Shown here: positions 50,551 to 61,934 of the stretch, piece by piece
Numbering within the stretch: position 1 is the stretch's first letter
How the letters are laid out: the number at the start of each line of letters is the position of its first letter
Assembly (NCBI GenBank): GCA_021209875.1
Contig: JAGYVD010000003.1
Coordinates: 186,001-250,000, forward strand
From: Rosellinia necatrix
Taxonomy: Eukaryota > Ascomycota > Sordariomycetes > Xylariales > Xylariaceae
Direction: 5' to 3'
DNA: 64,000 nt
Notes under the pieces: generated by a model
The model's database searches: none
Seen by the model: the letters and a program-made list of their open reading frames with translations, nothing else
What the model was told of the DNA's origin: nothing
Position numbers and translations under genes: made by a program

Positions 50551-50748
50551 GTCGTGCCCAGGACAAGATCCGCCACCTTGTGACTGAAGGGCCTTTCTTA
50601 TTCGATGTCATGCCCAGGACAAGCCATGTCGGGTGCCTCTAACTTAGGCTCCGCGACTCCGTGAAGCAGTTTAGCCGTCATGCCCAGGACGATGGCGGCG
50701 CGAAGATCCCACGACCCATCTAGGCCTTTTACCGTCCCTGCCCAGGAC
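50551..50748. repeat. Four spaced direct repeats of a GTCATGCCCAGGAC motif
   Basis: Copies start at 50551, 50607, 50677 and 50734 (spacing 56, 70 and 57 bp). Three are preceded by a GGCCTTT-like box, so the unit is a degenerate 56-70 bp tandem repeat with a well-kept 11-14 bp core. The sequence between cores has diverged. Confidence 0.8.
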
Positions 50749-50800
50749 CACACAGCTCATGGATCTGCGGCATCTAGCGCATAGGGACGGCGCATAGCCT

Positions 50801-50845
50801 GGTTGGTACGCTAGGTTGGTACGCTAGGTTGGTACGCTAGGTTGG
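50801..50845. repeat. 13-bp tandem repeat
   Basis: Three perfect copies of GGTTGGTACGCTA plus a partial fourth. Confidence 0.95.
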
Positions 50846-51206
50846 GCAAGTAGCGAGATACCTCGTCTCGCCATCCATGTTCGGCCAGTGTCTGCCTGTG
50901 TTGCCATAAACATGTCAGTCGGGATTGGAGACGAGCGACAGTGGTGACAAGCCATACCGAGGCAGAGACCAACATCGAATACCGAAATGGGTCGGCACCC
51001 GAGAGATGCACACCTTAGGATGCAGACCGGTGACGTTCGCGAAGACAGGCTTGTTTTCGTACATCCATCGAGGATGCCTAACACCTGCATGCCGCATGCT
51101 ACTCCATGATCAAGTTGTCGGGGGGATACGCAGATGAACACTCCTCTCCTACACCGGCGACGATAGTGGCCGCTGTGAGATGGTCTTGGAGCTAAGCAAC
51201 TAGCGC

Positions 51207-51272
51207 GACGTCATGTCGTTATGTCGTCATGTCGTTATGTCGTTATGTCGTCATGCCGTCATGCCGCCATGA
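51207..51272. repeat. 9-bp tandem repeat (ATGTCGTYA)
   Basis: About seven units of ATGTCGTTA / ATGTCGTCA / ATGCCGTCA in tandem, decaying towards 51272. Confidence 0.9.
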
Positions 51273-51689
51273 ATGCCACCATGTTGTTGGAGAAGTACGG
51301 CGATGTCGAGTTGTCGGCTACGATAGAGTCCCGGTAAAGGAAAAGACAACAAAGTAGCGTGTTCCGAACATCGGGTTACTTGTTGTTTACTGGGCTACCT
51401 ACTGAGCTGGAGGCGGGAGGCGCTCTCGGGGGAAGATAGGTTTCTCCATCTTCCGACGAGTGGTGCTTCTCAGGTGAGGGGTGGTGTCGACTCACGAATG
51501 ACGAATGATGGTGGGTGGAATAGAAAAGACCCCGTTTGGTCCTGGCCTTATGAAAGCAGGAAAGCGCCCCACTTTAGTGGTGCCGGAATACAAGATCGTC
51601 CGGTTCCGGATGGGCGCATGTTCGCTAGGGTAGTAAGGTTCCAGGGCAGTCCATCCTTGAAAGACTTGGGGTGTACCTTTATAATACGG

Positions 51690-51746
51690 GCTACCTACTA
51701 CCTACTACCTACTACCTACCTACTACCTAGGTAGGTAGTAGGTAGT
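51690..51746. repeat. CCTA/TAGG inverted-repeat tract
   Basis: A run of CTACCTA units followed at CCTAGG by the complementary TAGGTAG units, so the two halves can pair as a hairpin. It is the clearest example of the TAGG-type tracts seen throughout the intergenic DNA. Confidence 0.85.
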
Positions 51747-52665
51747 GCAGCTAGAGTGGGCCCATCTACACTAATACCCAGAACCGCAATAGGCGCCGGA
51801 TAAGCGCCTACCATCACCACCTGCCTAGACACCTAGACTAGACGTTAATACTACTACTACTACTACTACTACTACTGCCTAGGTACCTAAGGTATCTTCA
51901 CTCCCAACCTATCGAGCCATTGTCCTCTACTTTTATCCATCCCATACCCCCAATAAGGAGCAATCATGCACCTGACTCTGCGAAGCAAAAAAATAACCTG
52001 TAGCGGCATCGCATTCGATTGGGCCTCGCTCCACTAGCTATAACTAGCCAATATGAAGAGCATTATACTTATGCAATGGCTACTATAGGTAGACACGCCC
52101 AATGCCATCCGTCTCTGTGCCCCCTATCGGTATTGCCAGCGCCATTCTCAATCCATTGCGTTGTTTCTCGAATGGCTTCGTCCAGCTCTTCATCTGAACG
52201 GTACCGTCGTTTCATGCTATGTTGGAGGCGGGCTGATTGAATCGCGCGGATACGAACGGCGATTCCAGCTCGTTCCAGCTCCGATTTGGACGGACCTCGC
52301 ACAAAGAACAAGAATTAGATGCGAGAAATGGCTTCGTCGGTATGTATGGCTTCCCTACGAGAATTACATGAAACTATAATTGCCCCTTTAAATAGGGTTT
52401 GACACCCCTGAACCTCTCCCTTGGGAAATATAGACGTATTTTTAATCGTCTTTATCGTACTTGTACGCAAACTTAGCTGACGCCACTATGCCGTCATAAC
52501 TAGCCGGCTGGTTCCTGAGGAAGCATTGCATGACAATTGAAACGGCAAAAAAAAAAAAAAAAATTAGTTGACAAAAATGACTCTTAGATATAGAATTTCC
52601 CATGATAGGTTGCCTCGAGGTTTATACTCCACGTTGTAGAGCAATTTAGACGCGGCGGGTTTCGT

Positions 52666-55600
52666 TTAGGCGACTAGATAAAGGGTTAGAGTTAGCTCTA
52701 TTACACTGTAGATGCTGAACAACCAACCTTTTCTCTCAATCCCGGTAGGATAAGGACCAGATATCTGATAATCATCCTCCCCCTGCTCGTCGTCGTCGTC
52801 GTCGTCGTCATCGTCGTCATCGTCTTCTTCATCTTCATCCTCTTCATTACTACTTTCCTCCTTGGAACCCGCCCCCTCTGAATCACTTGTCTCGTCGTCA
52901 AGTTCATCGTAATCATCATCTTTAGCTCGTCTCCTAGAAGATAGCCCAATTTCGCTCGTCCTTGTTGCGACCTTTGTGCTTGGTTTCTTGCTACCCCGAG
53001 GCGTTGGTTGAAGGCTGCTGACTTTCCTACGGGAGTGCGTTGCTTTTCCTTCATCTTCGTATGACAACACGCTCGACTTTGCGGACTTTCTTTTCGTTTT
53101 GACTAGTTTTGTACCCCACTCCTCCTCATCGTAGTCGCGTCCTTTCCCTTTCCCAACACCCTTACTTTTATGGGGTCTCTCGAAGCTCTCTTCCCGCGCC
53201 TTCATGCCTCGAGATGACTTCGGTTCAGTGATCGCGACCTCAGGGAACGATGCATCCAAGTCTTTGTCACGAACCCGGTCATCGCGAGCCTTCTCTAACA
53301 ACGCAGCTTGCTCATCGGTCTCGCCTGTTGCCATCCCGAAATATGTATCGAAGCGATTAATTATGTTGGCCACTAACCGGAAATGGATGCTGCTCAGCGT
53401 CGGCCGCCTTTGTTTTTCATCCTTTGTCTTAGCCTTACTCGCGAGGGACTGCTTGCCTGTGTCATAGCGTGCTATTGAAGACGCAACCTGGAATGCATTC
53501 CGGATCTGTCTCCCGTTCCACCTTGCGTGTCTTGGCGTCATGTCCCAGTGCCTTTCTGCGAACTCCATGATTTCGTCGTCTTTAATGGTTAGCTCTGGCT
53601 CCCTTGCCTCTGCAGAGAGAAGCGCTTGCTATTTCTTAGTCTCTATCCCTCTTAGCTTTCGTAAATTGACCTTGAAAATTGCCAGCATTTGCTTCTTGGT
53701 CAGTCGTTCATAGTACAAGCTCAAATGGATCCGCGACTTGAAAGCTTCGTCGATAGTTCCGACCCTGTTAGTGATGAGGAATAGTATCCCACTATAGTAA
53801 TCAAGAATACGTAGGAATACTGTATAAATATTAATTCTGCCCCCGAAAAAAGGGGGCGAGAGAGGCAGCAATTTCTTACCAGAGACTAGAGCGTTGCGCT
53901 TCAAACTATGTATGTCGCGCCTCGCGAGGAAAACGTCCGCTTCATCGAGCAGTAAAATGCATTCCCAGCGATGTGCCAGCCGGAATATCTCCTTCAGCTC
54001 GTCCTCGACATCTCGAGGAGTCAAGCCAAGAGTTCCGCATGTGATAGAGAAGAGCGGCTTGTTATAACGTTGAGCGACAGATTCAGCAGTTGCCGTCTTC
54101 CCGACCCCCGGCGCACCATGCAGGAGGATGAACAAGCCTCCCCCTTTGCCGTCCACGAAGTCTTGGTTGAGGGTGAGCGAGTGGTTCTCGTTTTGCATTC
54201 TGCGTCGTCCAAAATGAGCCTTAACTAAGGATTCTACGGTTCTTTGGTGATTTGGATTAATCTTTAGGTCTTTAAACATGTCCTCGCCCTGGACGGTATT
54301 GCGCAACGACAAGATATCTAGAACCAGAAATTTCCTCTCGCGGAGGGCGTATGCTACAAGTCGACGGGGTAGTAAAACTGGGAATACGTAGTTAGCTTCT
54401 CTGACGTTGAACTGTTGGATATTTTTCGGAACCATTTCGGTCTCTCGGTAAGCGAGAGTAGAGAAGCTAGCTATTTACCGACAATGCTTACCGATGTCTT
54501 CGTCTGCTATCTCTTGCAGGCCACCTTCTTCCGAGCATATGGGCACATCCTTGGCAATAAACTCGTTCTTTAATCTACTTGTCGCTATGTTGGTGCCAAA
54601 AATCAGGTCGTTTACCTCATATAATGTCGCTTTCATCGTATTATCCTTCCAATGGACAAGCGGATGTCGCTTGTCGCTCCAATACGGCATGTCTATACTT
54701 TGCTTAGGAAAGCGGAAATGAACCTTCCACGTTGGATGCCGCATGAATACATCGTCAAAGTCAAGTATGACAGCACTCTCGACGTGCTCAGGCGAGGATC
54801 GCTTTCCACGCATTGCTGCTGTCGTAAACCGCCGGGAGGCGAGACGCGCCTCGCCCTCCTCCTCGGCTCTCTGGTGCAATTCCACGGGAATCGTCCACCC
54901 GCCATAATATAAATGATGCTCCTTCACAAAGGAGCGAAATAAGTTTCCCTGAATCTTGAGGTTGTTAAACGTGACCGCGCTATCGGCGAAGCGGGAGGGG
55001 TAGGCGGGTAGGTCTGTGATAGCTTTCTCGCCATAAAAGCGGCTAACGTGAATTTTGCCTTTCATAACCCCATATGAACTACCATCGTGATCTATATAGT
55101 AGCAACATATTTTCGCTTGATCGGTGATGTGGGACTGTCCATGATTATCCTGTCGAATGTGTTTAAAATGGTAGACCCGCCAGGCCGGTTGGTAGAAGGG
55201 ATACGGAACACTCGTAATGGGGCCGATGCTAGGCCAGTAAATGAGCTCTCCCGGGGTGAAAAGAAGCGACAAGTCGTCGAAATGCACTTTCTTGTGTGAC
55301 GTGCCCCGAAAGTAATCAAATAACGGCATTACCTTCTCATCCACAAATTTTACGTAGCACCGCAAGTGCTCCAGAGCAGTTCGCTCAGTTATAGTTATGC
55401 CTGGGGTGGTCTCCGCCGGGTCTTCCTCAGAATGTGAACTGCAACTGGGATCCCAATCAATATCTGCCGCCTCGGTTTTTTCGCTGGTGGTGCTATTGTG
55501 CTCCAATCTAGCCCCTGCCCATTTTACCTCCAGCTTTTCGAGGGCAAGTCTTATTATCGGCTGAGAAAGCCCGAGGTATAAGAACGGCCGGGGGAACGTT

Positions 55601-56124
55601 TGGATGCGGAGGCGGTCAATTTCATTGCCAAAGCTCCCAGCATCGAAGAGGTAGGCCATCACAGCGGGCGACTGAATTCGGATTCTCTGGATCCGGGAAA
55701 AGCCTGCAGTGGCAGGGTCCGGGTTGGCTGGCAGCCCAACAATATCTGGCTTTTCCTTGTTGGTGACTATTTTATCTGCTGTTGTTGAAGTATTCGTTAG
55801 GACTTCGATGATGTGGCGGCCTCCGCCTTTCTCCTGTCCATATCGATTCCAAAAATCATGGGCATCAAGCTCCACCCAGTCCACAATCCAGGGGTGATCT
55901 TTCAAATAGTCACTCCTTAATTCCTCTTGTGCGAGTTGTTTCTTCAAATCTTTGTCTGACTCCTTTGACTCGAATTGCACGCTCTGTTCCCTCCATTTGG
56001 CCGTGTAATTCTGTTTCGACCATTTGGCTTCGTCTGCGGAACCTGGCGTTATTTCGTCTGCAGTATCCACAGAAGCCTTGGATGCCGCATAGCTGGCGAT
56101 ATAATCAGGGTCGTCGTCACCCAT
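52666..56124 (-). CDS. DUF7025-type AAA ATPase with an in-frame TAG
   Basis: Exons 54492-56124, 53880-54443 and 52666-53819 join in phase (introns 48 and 60 nt, GTAAGC and GTAAGA donors). Start MGDDDPDYIASYAAS at 56124. The order is a long N-terminal region of the DUF7025 kind (DLSLLFTPGELIYWPSIG, YGVMKGKIHVSRFYGEKAI), then an AAA module with Walker A HGAPGVGKTATAE, Walker B CILLLDEADVFLARR, sensor ILFLITNR and arginine-finger segment SRIHLSLYYERL. A TAG codon at 53629-53631 (codon 796) follows GIETKK. The same frame then continues for about 320 codons with the expected AAA lid (MEFAERHWDM, RWNGRQIRNAF), a Lys/Ser-rich tail and a poly-Asp block. No intron can remove the TAG. Such fungal ATPases are uncharacterised. 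Either it is a recent nonsense allele (truncated, lid lost), a sequence error, or readthrough. Confidence 0.8.
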
Positions 56125-56852
56125 CACCAATGCAGTTCGAGCGTCGCAACCTTGAAGCTTGAGCTAATATGATCTGCGGCTGACACAAGGACGACTTGTT
56201 GAAGGGCAAGTTGGATGTTGTCGCTCTACGAAGGACCGACTAACGCGCTTGGTATACCTCCTTATGGTAGTGACTATGCCTAGGATAGTTATTCCATTAA
56301 AGAACTATCGGATGCCGGCGGCGATACCTATTAGGTTGTGGACATACAAAAGCTGGAAGGGTGCAACGCCACAAGGCCGTTGCTATTTGGTCAGTTAAAT
56401 TGCCCAGCTGAATTGTTGTTTATTTATAACAACTAACGATCGTGATCCGTTATTTACGGCCTAAATAGTATAGGCACAGGCTGAGTGATGCGGAAAGATT
56501 TGACTTGTAGTGAAGCTGAACAGGCAGGACGGCCCCTAGCCAATAGCAACCCGTATCCCATAGCGAAACATGCAAAGCAACCCTACCTACATTGGTCCGC
56601 ACTTGGGAGATGTTGGGCAGCCATCGTCAGATCACGTTCGCTACTTACGTGGTGGCGGGTGTCGGCATTGGCGACTTGGCTGATGGGGGGGTTAGAGTCT
56701 TCCCAACGCGCTTGACCTTACCGTGTTTCCCGCGGATATATGCACCCTCCTAGCCCCCGCGTGTAGGTAATTGCAGATGTCGATTTGACCATCTCGCGAA
56801 AGAGAATGTGACGGTAGATTCAGACATCCGAGACGTACTCATCATATCCAGA
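56125..56852. promoter_or_regulatory. Divergent upstream region of the AAA ATPase and STAND-like genes
   Basis: About 730 bp between two oppositely oriented starts (1.4 kb if the plus-strand gene begins at 57518). No recognised motif. The promoter role follows from layout only. Confidence 0.35.
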
Positions 56853-57490
56853 ATGGACGTTGTCCACGTCCACATGGCAGCGAAGTTCGTCAGCGATGAG
56901 GCTCCCAAGATGCACCCCACGTTCGGCGGCTCGCTTTCATTCGATCCAGACACCAAGAAGTTTCGACATCCCATGAAATTTGAGTTCAGTGCTGATTTTT
57001 TTTTTTATCGCCGTGGTTCATTGATCGCCAACGCGCTAACATCGTCACAACAGGATATTGGCTGTGACGCTTCAGGATCATGTCCCGCCTGCGTTTAGAA
57101 TTGATATGGGCCAAAGTACTTCAAAAATTGATTGGGAAGGGCTATTTGACGAGATTAATAGCGTTGAGGAGAAGGCACATGGCGCTGAGCGTGGCCCTCG
57201 CGCTATTTTCGGTAGGCTTGCCTTGAAAGTCGGCGAGAATAAAGAGATCATAGACCCATGGATCAATCTTATCCCGAACGCATATGGGCTTGCAGTGATG
57301 AAATGCGCCGTCGCCATCGTGTTGAATGTTGGTGTGGTAACTTTCTTGCGTGGAAATTGCACCAGCTAACTCTAGAGATCTTACAATCCCTTCCTCGGGT
57401 AGAGCCTCCAACCGAGAGTAAGAAATATTCTAGCCCTGGCCATGACTCTGATAGTTCTCTTATAGTGGTGGCTAATGTTAATGATTAGAG
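56853..57490 (+). CDS. DUF7708-like N-terminal exons, possibly degenerate or part of the next gene
   Basis: A frame from ATG 56853 (MDVVHVHMAAKFVSDEAP) probably splices at about 56983 to 57054. The acceptor ACAACAG has a GCTAAC branch site, but the only in-phase donor, GTTCAG, is weak. The next part, AVTLQDHVPPAFRID then WEGLFDEINSVEEKA and IIDPWINLIPNAYGLAVMK, resembles the DUF7708 helical region found before STAND-type NTPases in fungi. After VAIVLN the frame jumps by one or more bases to LAWKLHQLTLEILQSLPRV and then stops at 57486. No good splice explains the jump, so this part may carry an indel. An acceptor at 57506 could link it to the downstream gene. Confidence 0.35.
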
Positions 57491-57517
57491 CGTCGACTAA
57501 TTCCAGCGTGGGGGAGA

Positions 57518-59131
57518 ATGAAACGTGGTGGGACTAATGATGGGGCAGAAAAGGAGAGAAAGGTGGAGAAGGAAGGTGAAGGAACGAGGAAGGAAAAAGA
57601 TAATAAGGCGAAGAAACAAAAAAAGAAGAAGATTGACGTGGATGCTATACTGGATAGAGCAAGAACGGCAGCTCGTGACCTCTCTCGTGCCGTAGATGAA
57701 TGGAAGACTAGAAGCATGGTAAAAACGGAACAATACTCGAAGGACACAAATGAGTATGTGGCCACTATTCTCGATTGGGTCGTTGCTGAAGCAGATTTCA
57801 TCATTAAGGACAACAATACCAGGGCGAAACAGATCCAAGCCAAACTGATTGAAGTCGAGAAACGACAAAAGACGAGTGCAAAGAAGCAGGTAGAAGGGGC
57901 GCGCCGGATACTGCAGGAACTGGACGCAAACTTCTCTATGCTCCAAGCTCGCCAGATAGCCAACCAACAGCTCCTTGAAATGGCACTGGATAAGGTAAAG
58001 ACAAGTAAGCTAAATTCGACAATATAAATAGCACTTAATGAAGCATAAATGTAATGCTAACATCATGTGTTAGAATGCTCTCGTCTCCAGAAAAAGGTGC
58101 AAGTCGTCCAGAAGCAGAAACAGTCGAAAGGAGTCGGCCGCGGATCCCGACGTGAGACACCCGGAGTTATCGTGACGTTAACTCAGCTCTTGAAAATCCT
58201 ATTCGACTTGTCGTTTGGCCGAGAGTGCGCAGATGGAGAGATAACTGACATTGAGTCAATGTTGGAGCATCTGAATGACAATTTGAACACTGTCATCCGA
58301 CGTCAAGCGAGGGTTGGTGCGCGCGAACAAGGTCAGGTACAATCCATCTTTCAAGAAGCTCGTTTTCTGGCGTGGCTGGAGACCGAAGATGCGGACATGA
58401 TTCTTATCGATGGAAACATGAACTCTTGCGCTCGCGATAGGGTGTCGGCGATGTCACTTTTCTGCGCAAACTTCGTGTTGACCATGACGAGGCTCGAATC
58501 CCAAGATGTCTACCTGCATTTCTTCTGCGGCCTCCATAGCTCCCCTATGGATCCGTGGCATGGACCTAAGGGCTTGCTCCAGTTTGTCATCGTTCAACTC
58601 TTGGCAGCCCTTGACGCGCAGGACTGTTTGAGTCTGGACTTCATATCCAACCGGGGTCAAGTAAAAAGGCTTGAGATGGGCGACACGGATCAACTCTGCA
58701 TCATATTGCACGAATTCATTAGGCAATTTCCTCCGGGGGTCACCGTCTATTGTATCATCGACGGCATTCAGTCACTCTATCGTGATGATTACCTTTCAGA
58801 CGTGGGGTTTGTTGTGCGCCGCCTAAGAGCGATGATCGACGACGACTATCTAAAACCCAAATTCAAAGTCTTGATGACGGTGCCGTTTGGGAGCCCAAGA
58901 CAGCTGAGAACATTAGTAGGGGAGATGGGCTATATGCGCCTGACGGCGAGGCATCTGAGCTCTCGTCTGATGACGGAGAGGGCGTTCAAGGATAAATTGA
59001 GCAGGCGACTAACGCCGTCACCGCGGCCTCATTCCCGTGGTGCCCAGGGGCAAAGTCAAAGTGTGTCTAGTGATTCCGGGTCCGACTGGGACTCGGAGAG
59101 TAGTGTGGAATATGATGAGGAATATTTCTAA
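57518..59131 (+). CDS. STAND/NACHT-like fungal protein with coiled coil
   Basis: Exons 57518-58004 and 58074-59131 (69-nt intron, GTAAGC donor, TGCTAAC branch, TTAG acceptor) encode 514 residues. Residues 1-45 are very Lys/Glu-rich. A coiled coil covers about 50-190 (KAKQIQAKLIEVEKRQKTS). From about 270 there is an NTPase-like fold: ARFLAWLETEDADMILIDG, then VYLHFFCGLHSSPMDPWHG, LLQFVIVQLLAALDAQD and VTVYCIIDGIQSLY, which recall P-loop, sensor and Walker B positions of fungal STAND proteins. The P-loop itself lacks a GKT and reads IDGNMNSC, so ATP binding is doubtful. The tail is Ser/Asp-rich. Fungal STAND proteins often act in non-self recognition; that role here is inference. The true start may lie in the upstream exons. 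Confidence 0.6.
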
Positions 59132-59393
59132 GACGGATAACTTATTTGGCCGCTTTACGTAATATAACACCTGGGCTCATCAGTGGCATTTTGGGGGAGG
59201 GGGGGTAGATAGAGAGGATATACATCACGTAATGGATCCTTGAGGTGTTAATCCTGCACGCCGTTACTGCCTCGTGTATCCTCCGTAGCATACGCTTTAC
59301 GGGCTGTTCGTTGTAGAAAATGAATGCCTGTATTGTTTAGGTTTTCATCATTTGCAAGTTTGAGACAAGATGAGGCATATTGTTTTCAAGATT

Positions 59394-61934
59394 TCATAAG
59401 GGGTCAACTATCACGCTTCCGCCTACTGATACAGTAGGGAATTGTGCTTCTTTCGTGTCCGAGGCCAATATGGGTATATGACACATGTGAATTCCGAAGA
59501 ACACCTTGCCGTTAAATCGTCGCGTTTTTGCCAGGGTAATGAAAGGTTCTTCTCTCTTGATAGCAGTCTCTTGATCGATGCAGATCATGTGACATCTTCG
59601 GCATGAACCTAGCATTTTAAAGCTTTGCGTACCTATTTTCAACCTGTCCCAATGATCTTCCGAATATGCTGAACCTTCGGAGTCGGACAGCGATGAACCA
59701 ATCACAATGTTGGCACGAAATGCTTCTGCGGATACCGGATTTCCTCCATTCTTCACTATATTCCGGTTTAGAGCAGCGAGGCTTGAGAGATGAATTGCAA
59801 GGATGGGGCTCTCGTTTGACAACAATATAGGCCGCCGTTCCGATTCTGAATCCGAGTCTGGGGGCGTGTGGATACCGGGGGGCTGATGCGGTATCATATC
59901 CTGCAAGATGGGCCGGGTCTGATGGCTCTGGAGATGGGCTTTGGCATGACGCATACTCTTCCCTGACCCTCCTGGGGGAAATCGAGCTAACGCGCATGGC
60001 ACACCTAAAATATCGGAAAAGAAAGTGGTGATATCACTAGATTTGTATATCATTGCGGATATCCCTTCGCCACAAACGCGGGACTCTATCGACTTGAGTG
60101 CGTCTGCTGGGTGGAATAGATCTGGATTTACAGATAGGGGAACCGAAATTTCTGTTCGCGAGGTATCTCGGGGTGACCCATGGTACGAGATCGTAAGTTG
60201 ACCGGCGGGGAAATTAATTGAGGGCCGGATGAGGGCCATGCGAGGATGCCGCTTCTGATTGAGCACAAGTCTAGTTCCTGAATGAACTAAACACCACTCC
60301 CTGTCCCAAGCTAGCCCCTCTGGCCGTACTGCCCAAGGAATACCAGCGGGGATGCGGTAGCCACCGCAACTTTTAATGGGATACACCATAATGGTATCGA
60401 CGAACAGGCCGGACCTGATTTCTTCAATGATCGGCTCTGTTCGAGGGGTCGGTGAAGGCTGGAGATTCTCTTGGTAAAACTCGTTGAGAAAAGTGACAAA
60501 CTTATCCACATCCGAAAGAGTGCTCATTGCCCCAAGGCTGACCCGAATAATACCGGTTGGTTTACCATTTATTATGTCGTTTTCGTTACCGCACCGGAAA
60601 CCGGCAGAGAAATTTTGTTTCATTTCCCAGGGCTCGAGTTTCAAGGCGGCTGCGACACCTCCAGGATTACAAACTCCCCCGGTGCGTATATGGAACATCT
60701 TGAGAGCGGCTAGCTTTTCAAATTCGCTTAAACTAACCCAAGCACCCAAGCGGCTTCGTAGATTGAAGGCTACTACTGGGCCATTTTCAGGATCAGTATT
60801 TCCGCCGCCTGGAGGAGCCGAGTAAATAAAGCAGACTCGTTCGCCGTTGCTATGCCGGATCCCATCAAGGCCTTTATACAGCCTGGTGGCTAGAAACGAG
60901 GTGTGTGATAAAACATTAGTCATAGACCCGTATAGTTTGTGATGAGCCTCGAGAGCTGACTTGAGCGCAATGATGTTGTGAACGGGAAGAGTGCCATCCT
61001 CAAGGGACTCGTGCAAGCTCTGGGTCTTGGGTGCATGCCACTGTTCCTTCGAGCACACAACCATATCCACAGTCCCACCGCCGAAATAGCGGCGGTGCTT
61101 GAATATCGATGCTGCCTCACGCCTGACAATGAGGCCACCCAAGTCAGGAAACCCAAATATCTTGTAAAAGCTCAACACAGTGAAGTCTGGCGCGGTGTCG
61201 GCATTACTGAGACTGAGTGGTGACGTGGCCGCATATGCGGCTGCATCAAGCAATGAATAGACCTGGCAGCCCGATCTTGAACCAGCTCTACGAAGTCCTT
61301 GACACCACTTGAGAGGGTATCTCCGCCCATCCATATTAGATTGGGCTGGGTACGCAAATAATGTCGGCTGGAGACGAGAGCCCTCGGTGGCCTCGAAATG
61401 GCCTTCCTCAATCCACTTATCGACGCCATTGCTATCTAGACAAAGACTATCTCTAGCCTCTTGCCGAACGCCAACAAGGCTGGTGTGGCACGCTTCATGA
61501 TACCGATAGGTGAACCCTTCAGGGTAGCCCCGGAATGCGTCGCTGACCAACTTGATGCCGGCAGTTGCGTTGGCGACAAAAACGAGGTCGAACTCAGCAG
61601 GATCGGCGTCGAAGAATCGCAAAACTCGGTGCCGAATGTTTTCAATTCTGGACATGGCGTATTGCGAGGATGCCGAAGCCGAGTGAGGGTTCCCGAAGAG
61701 GTTCGCCATCATATCTGCAGCGAAGCCGTCCATCAGGGACTTTGAATAGAGCGTCGTCCCGGCATGGTCGAGGTAGATGCCATCTATTTCCACGAGTTAA
61801 CCTGATGCGTGTCCCATCTCTAGGGCAGTATTGTTCTTGTTTGCTATACCATTCAGCATGGGGAATTCTCCTTCACGGATGGCCTCGATGCGGTCGTTGT
61901 ATGCCGTAGGCTTGTCGGCTCTCCCCTCCTCCAT
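59394..61934 (-). CDS. hxB: Molybdenum cofactor sulfurase
   Basis: Exon 1 is 61850-61934 and exon 2 is 59394-61783 (66-nt intron with a TTAAC branch site), giving 824 residues. The junction makes EFPMLNDGIYLDHAGTTLYSK. The N-terminal two-thirds is a NifS-like, PLP-dependent aminotransferase fold: NPHSASASSQYA, YRYHEACHTSLVGVR, and the PLP lysine in SFYKIFGFPDLGGL (about residue 235-240). It ends with the cysteine-containing FHIRTGGVCNPGG. The C-terminal third is the MOSC N domain (VYPIKSCGGYRIPA) and MOSC domain (GSCRRCHMICIDQETA). The enzyme adds the terminal sulfur to the cofactor of xanthine dehydrogenase and aldehyde oxidase (Aspergillus hxB). Length and domain order are normal. It is divergent from CDC6. 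Confidence 0.95.

Larger units (their letters stand above)
48087..52665. other. Gene-poor, repeat-bearing region
   Basis: About 4.6 kb without a supported gene. 48360-48990 has long T and A runs. 49000-49570 is GC-rich with overlapping open frames on both strands but no recognisable domain. 49796-49860 is a TGT/TGC trinucleotide tract. 50551-51272 carries three kinds of tandem repeat (listed separately). 51690-51746 is a CCTA/TAGG inverted tract and 51850-51877 a TAC tract. A minus-strand frame at 52069-52311 (containing RYRSDEELDEAIRETTQWIE) might be a relic but is not recognised. Confidence 0.55.

Noticed and set aside
50551..50748. CRISPR-like spaced repeats
   Set aside because: This is a eukaryotic genome, the spacers are uneven (56-70 bp), there are only four degenerate copies and no cas genes.
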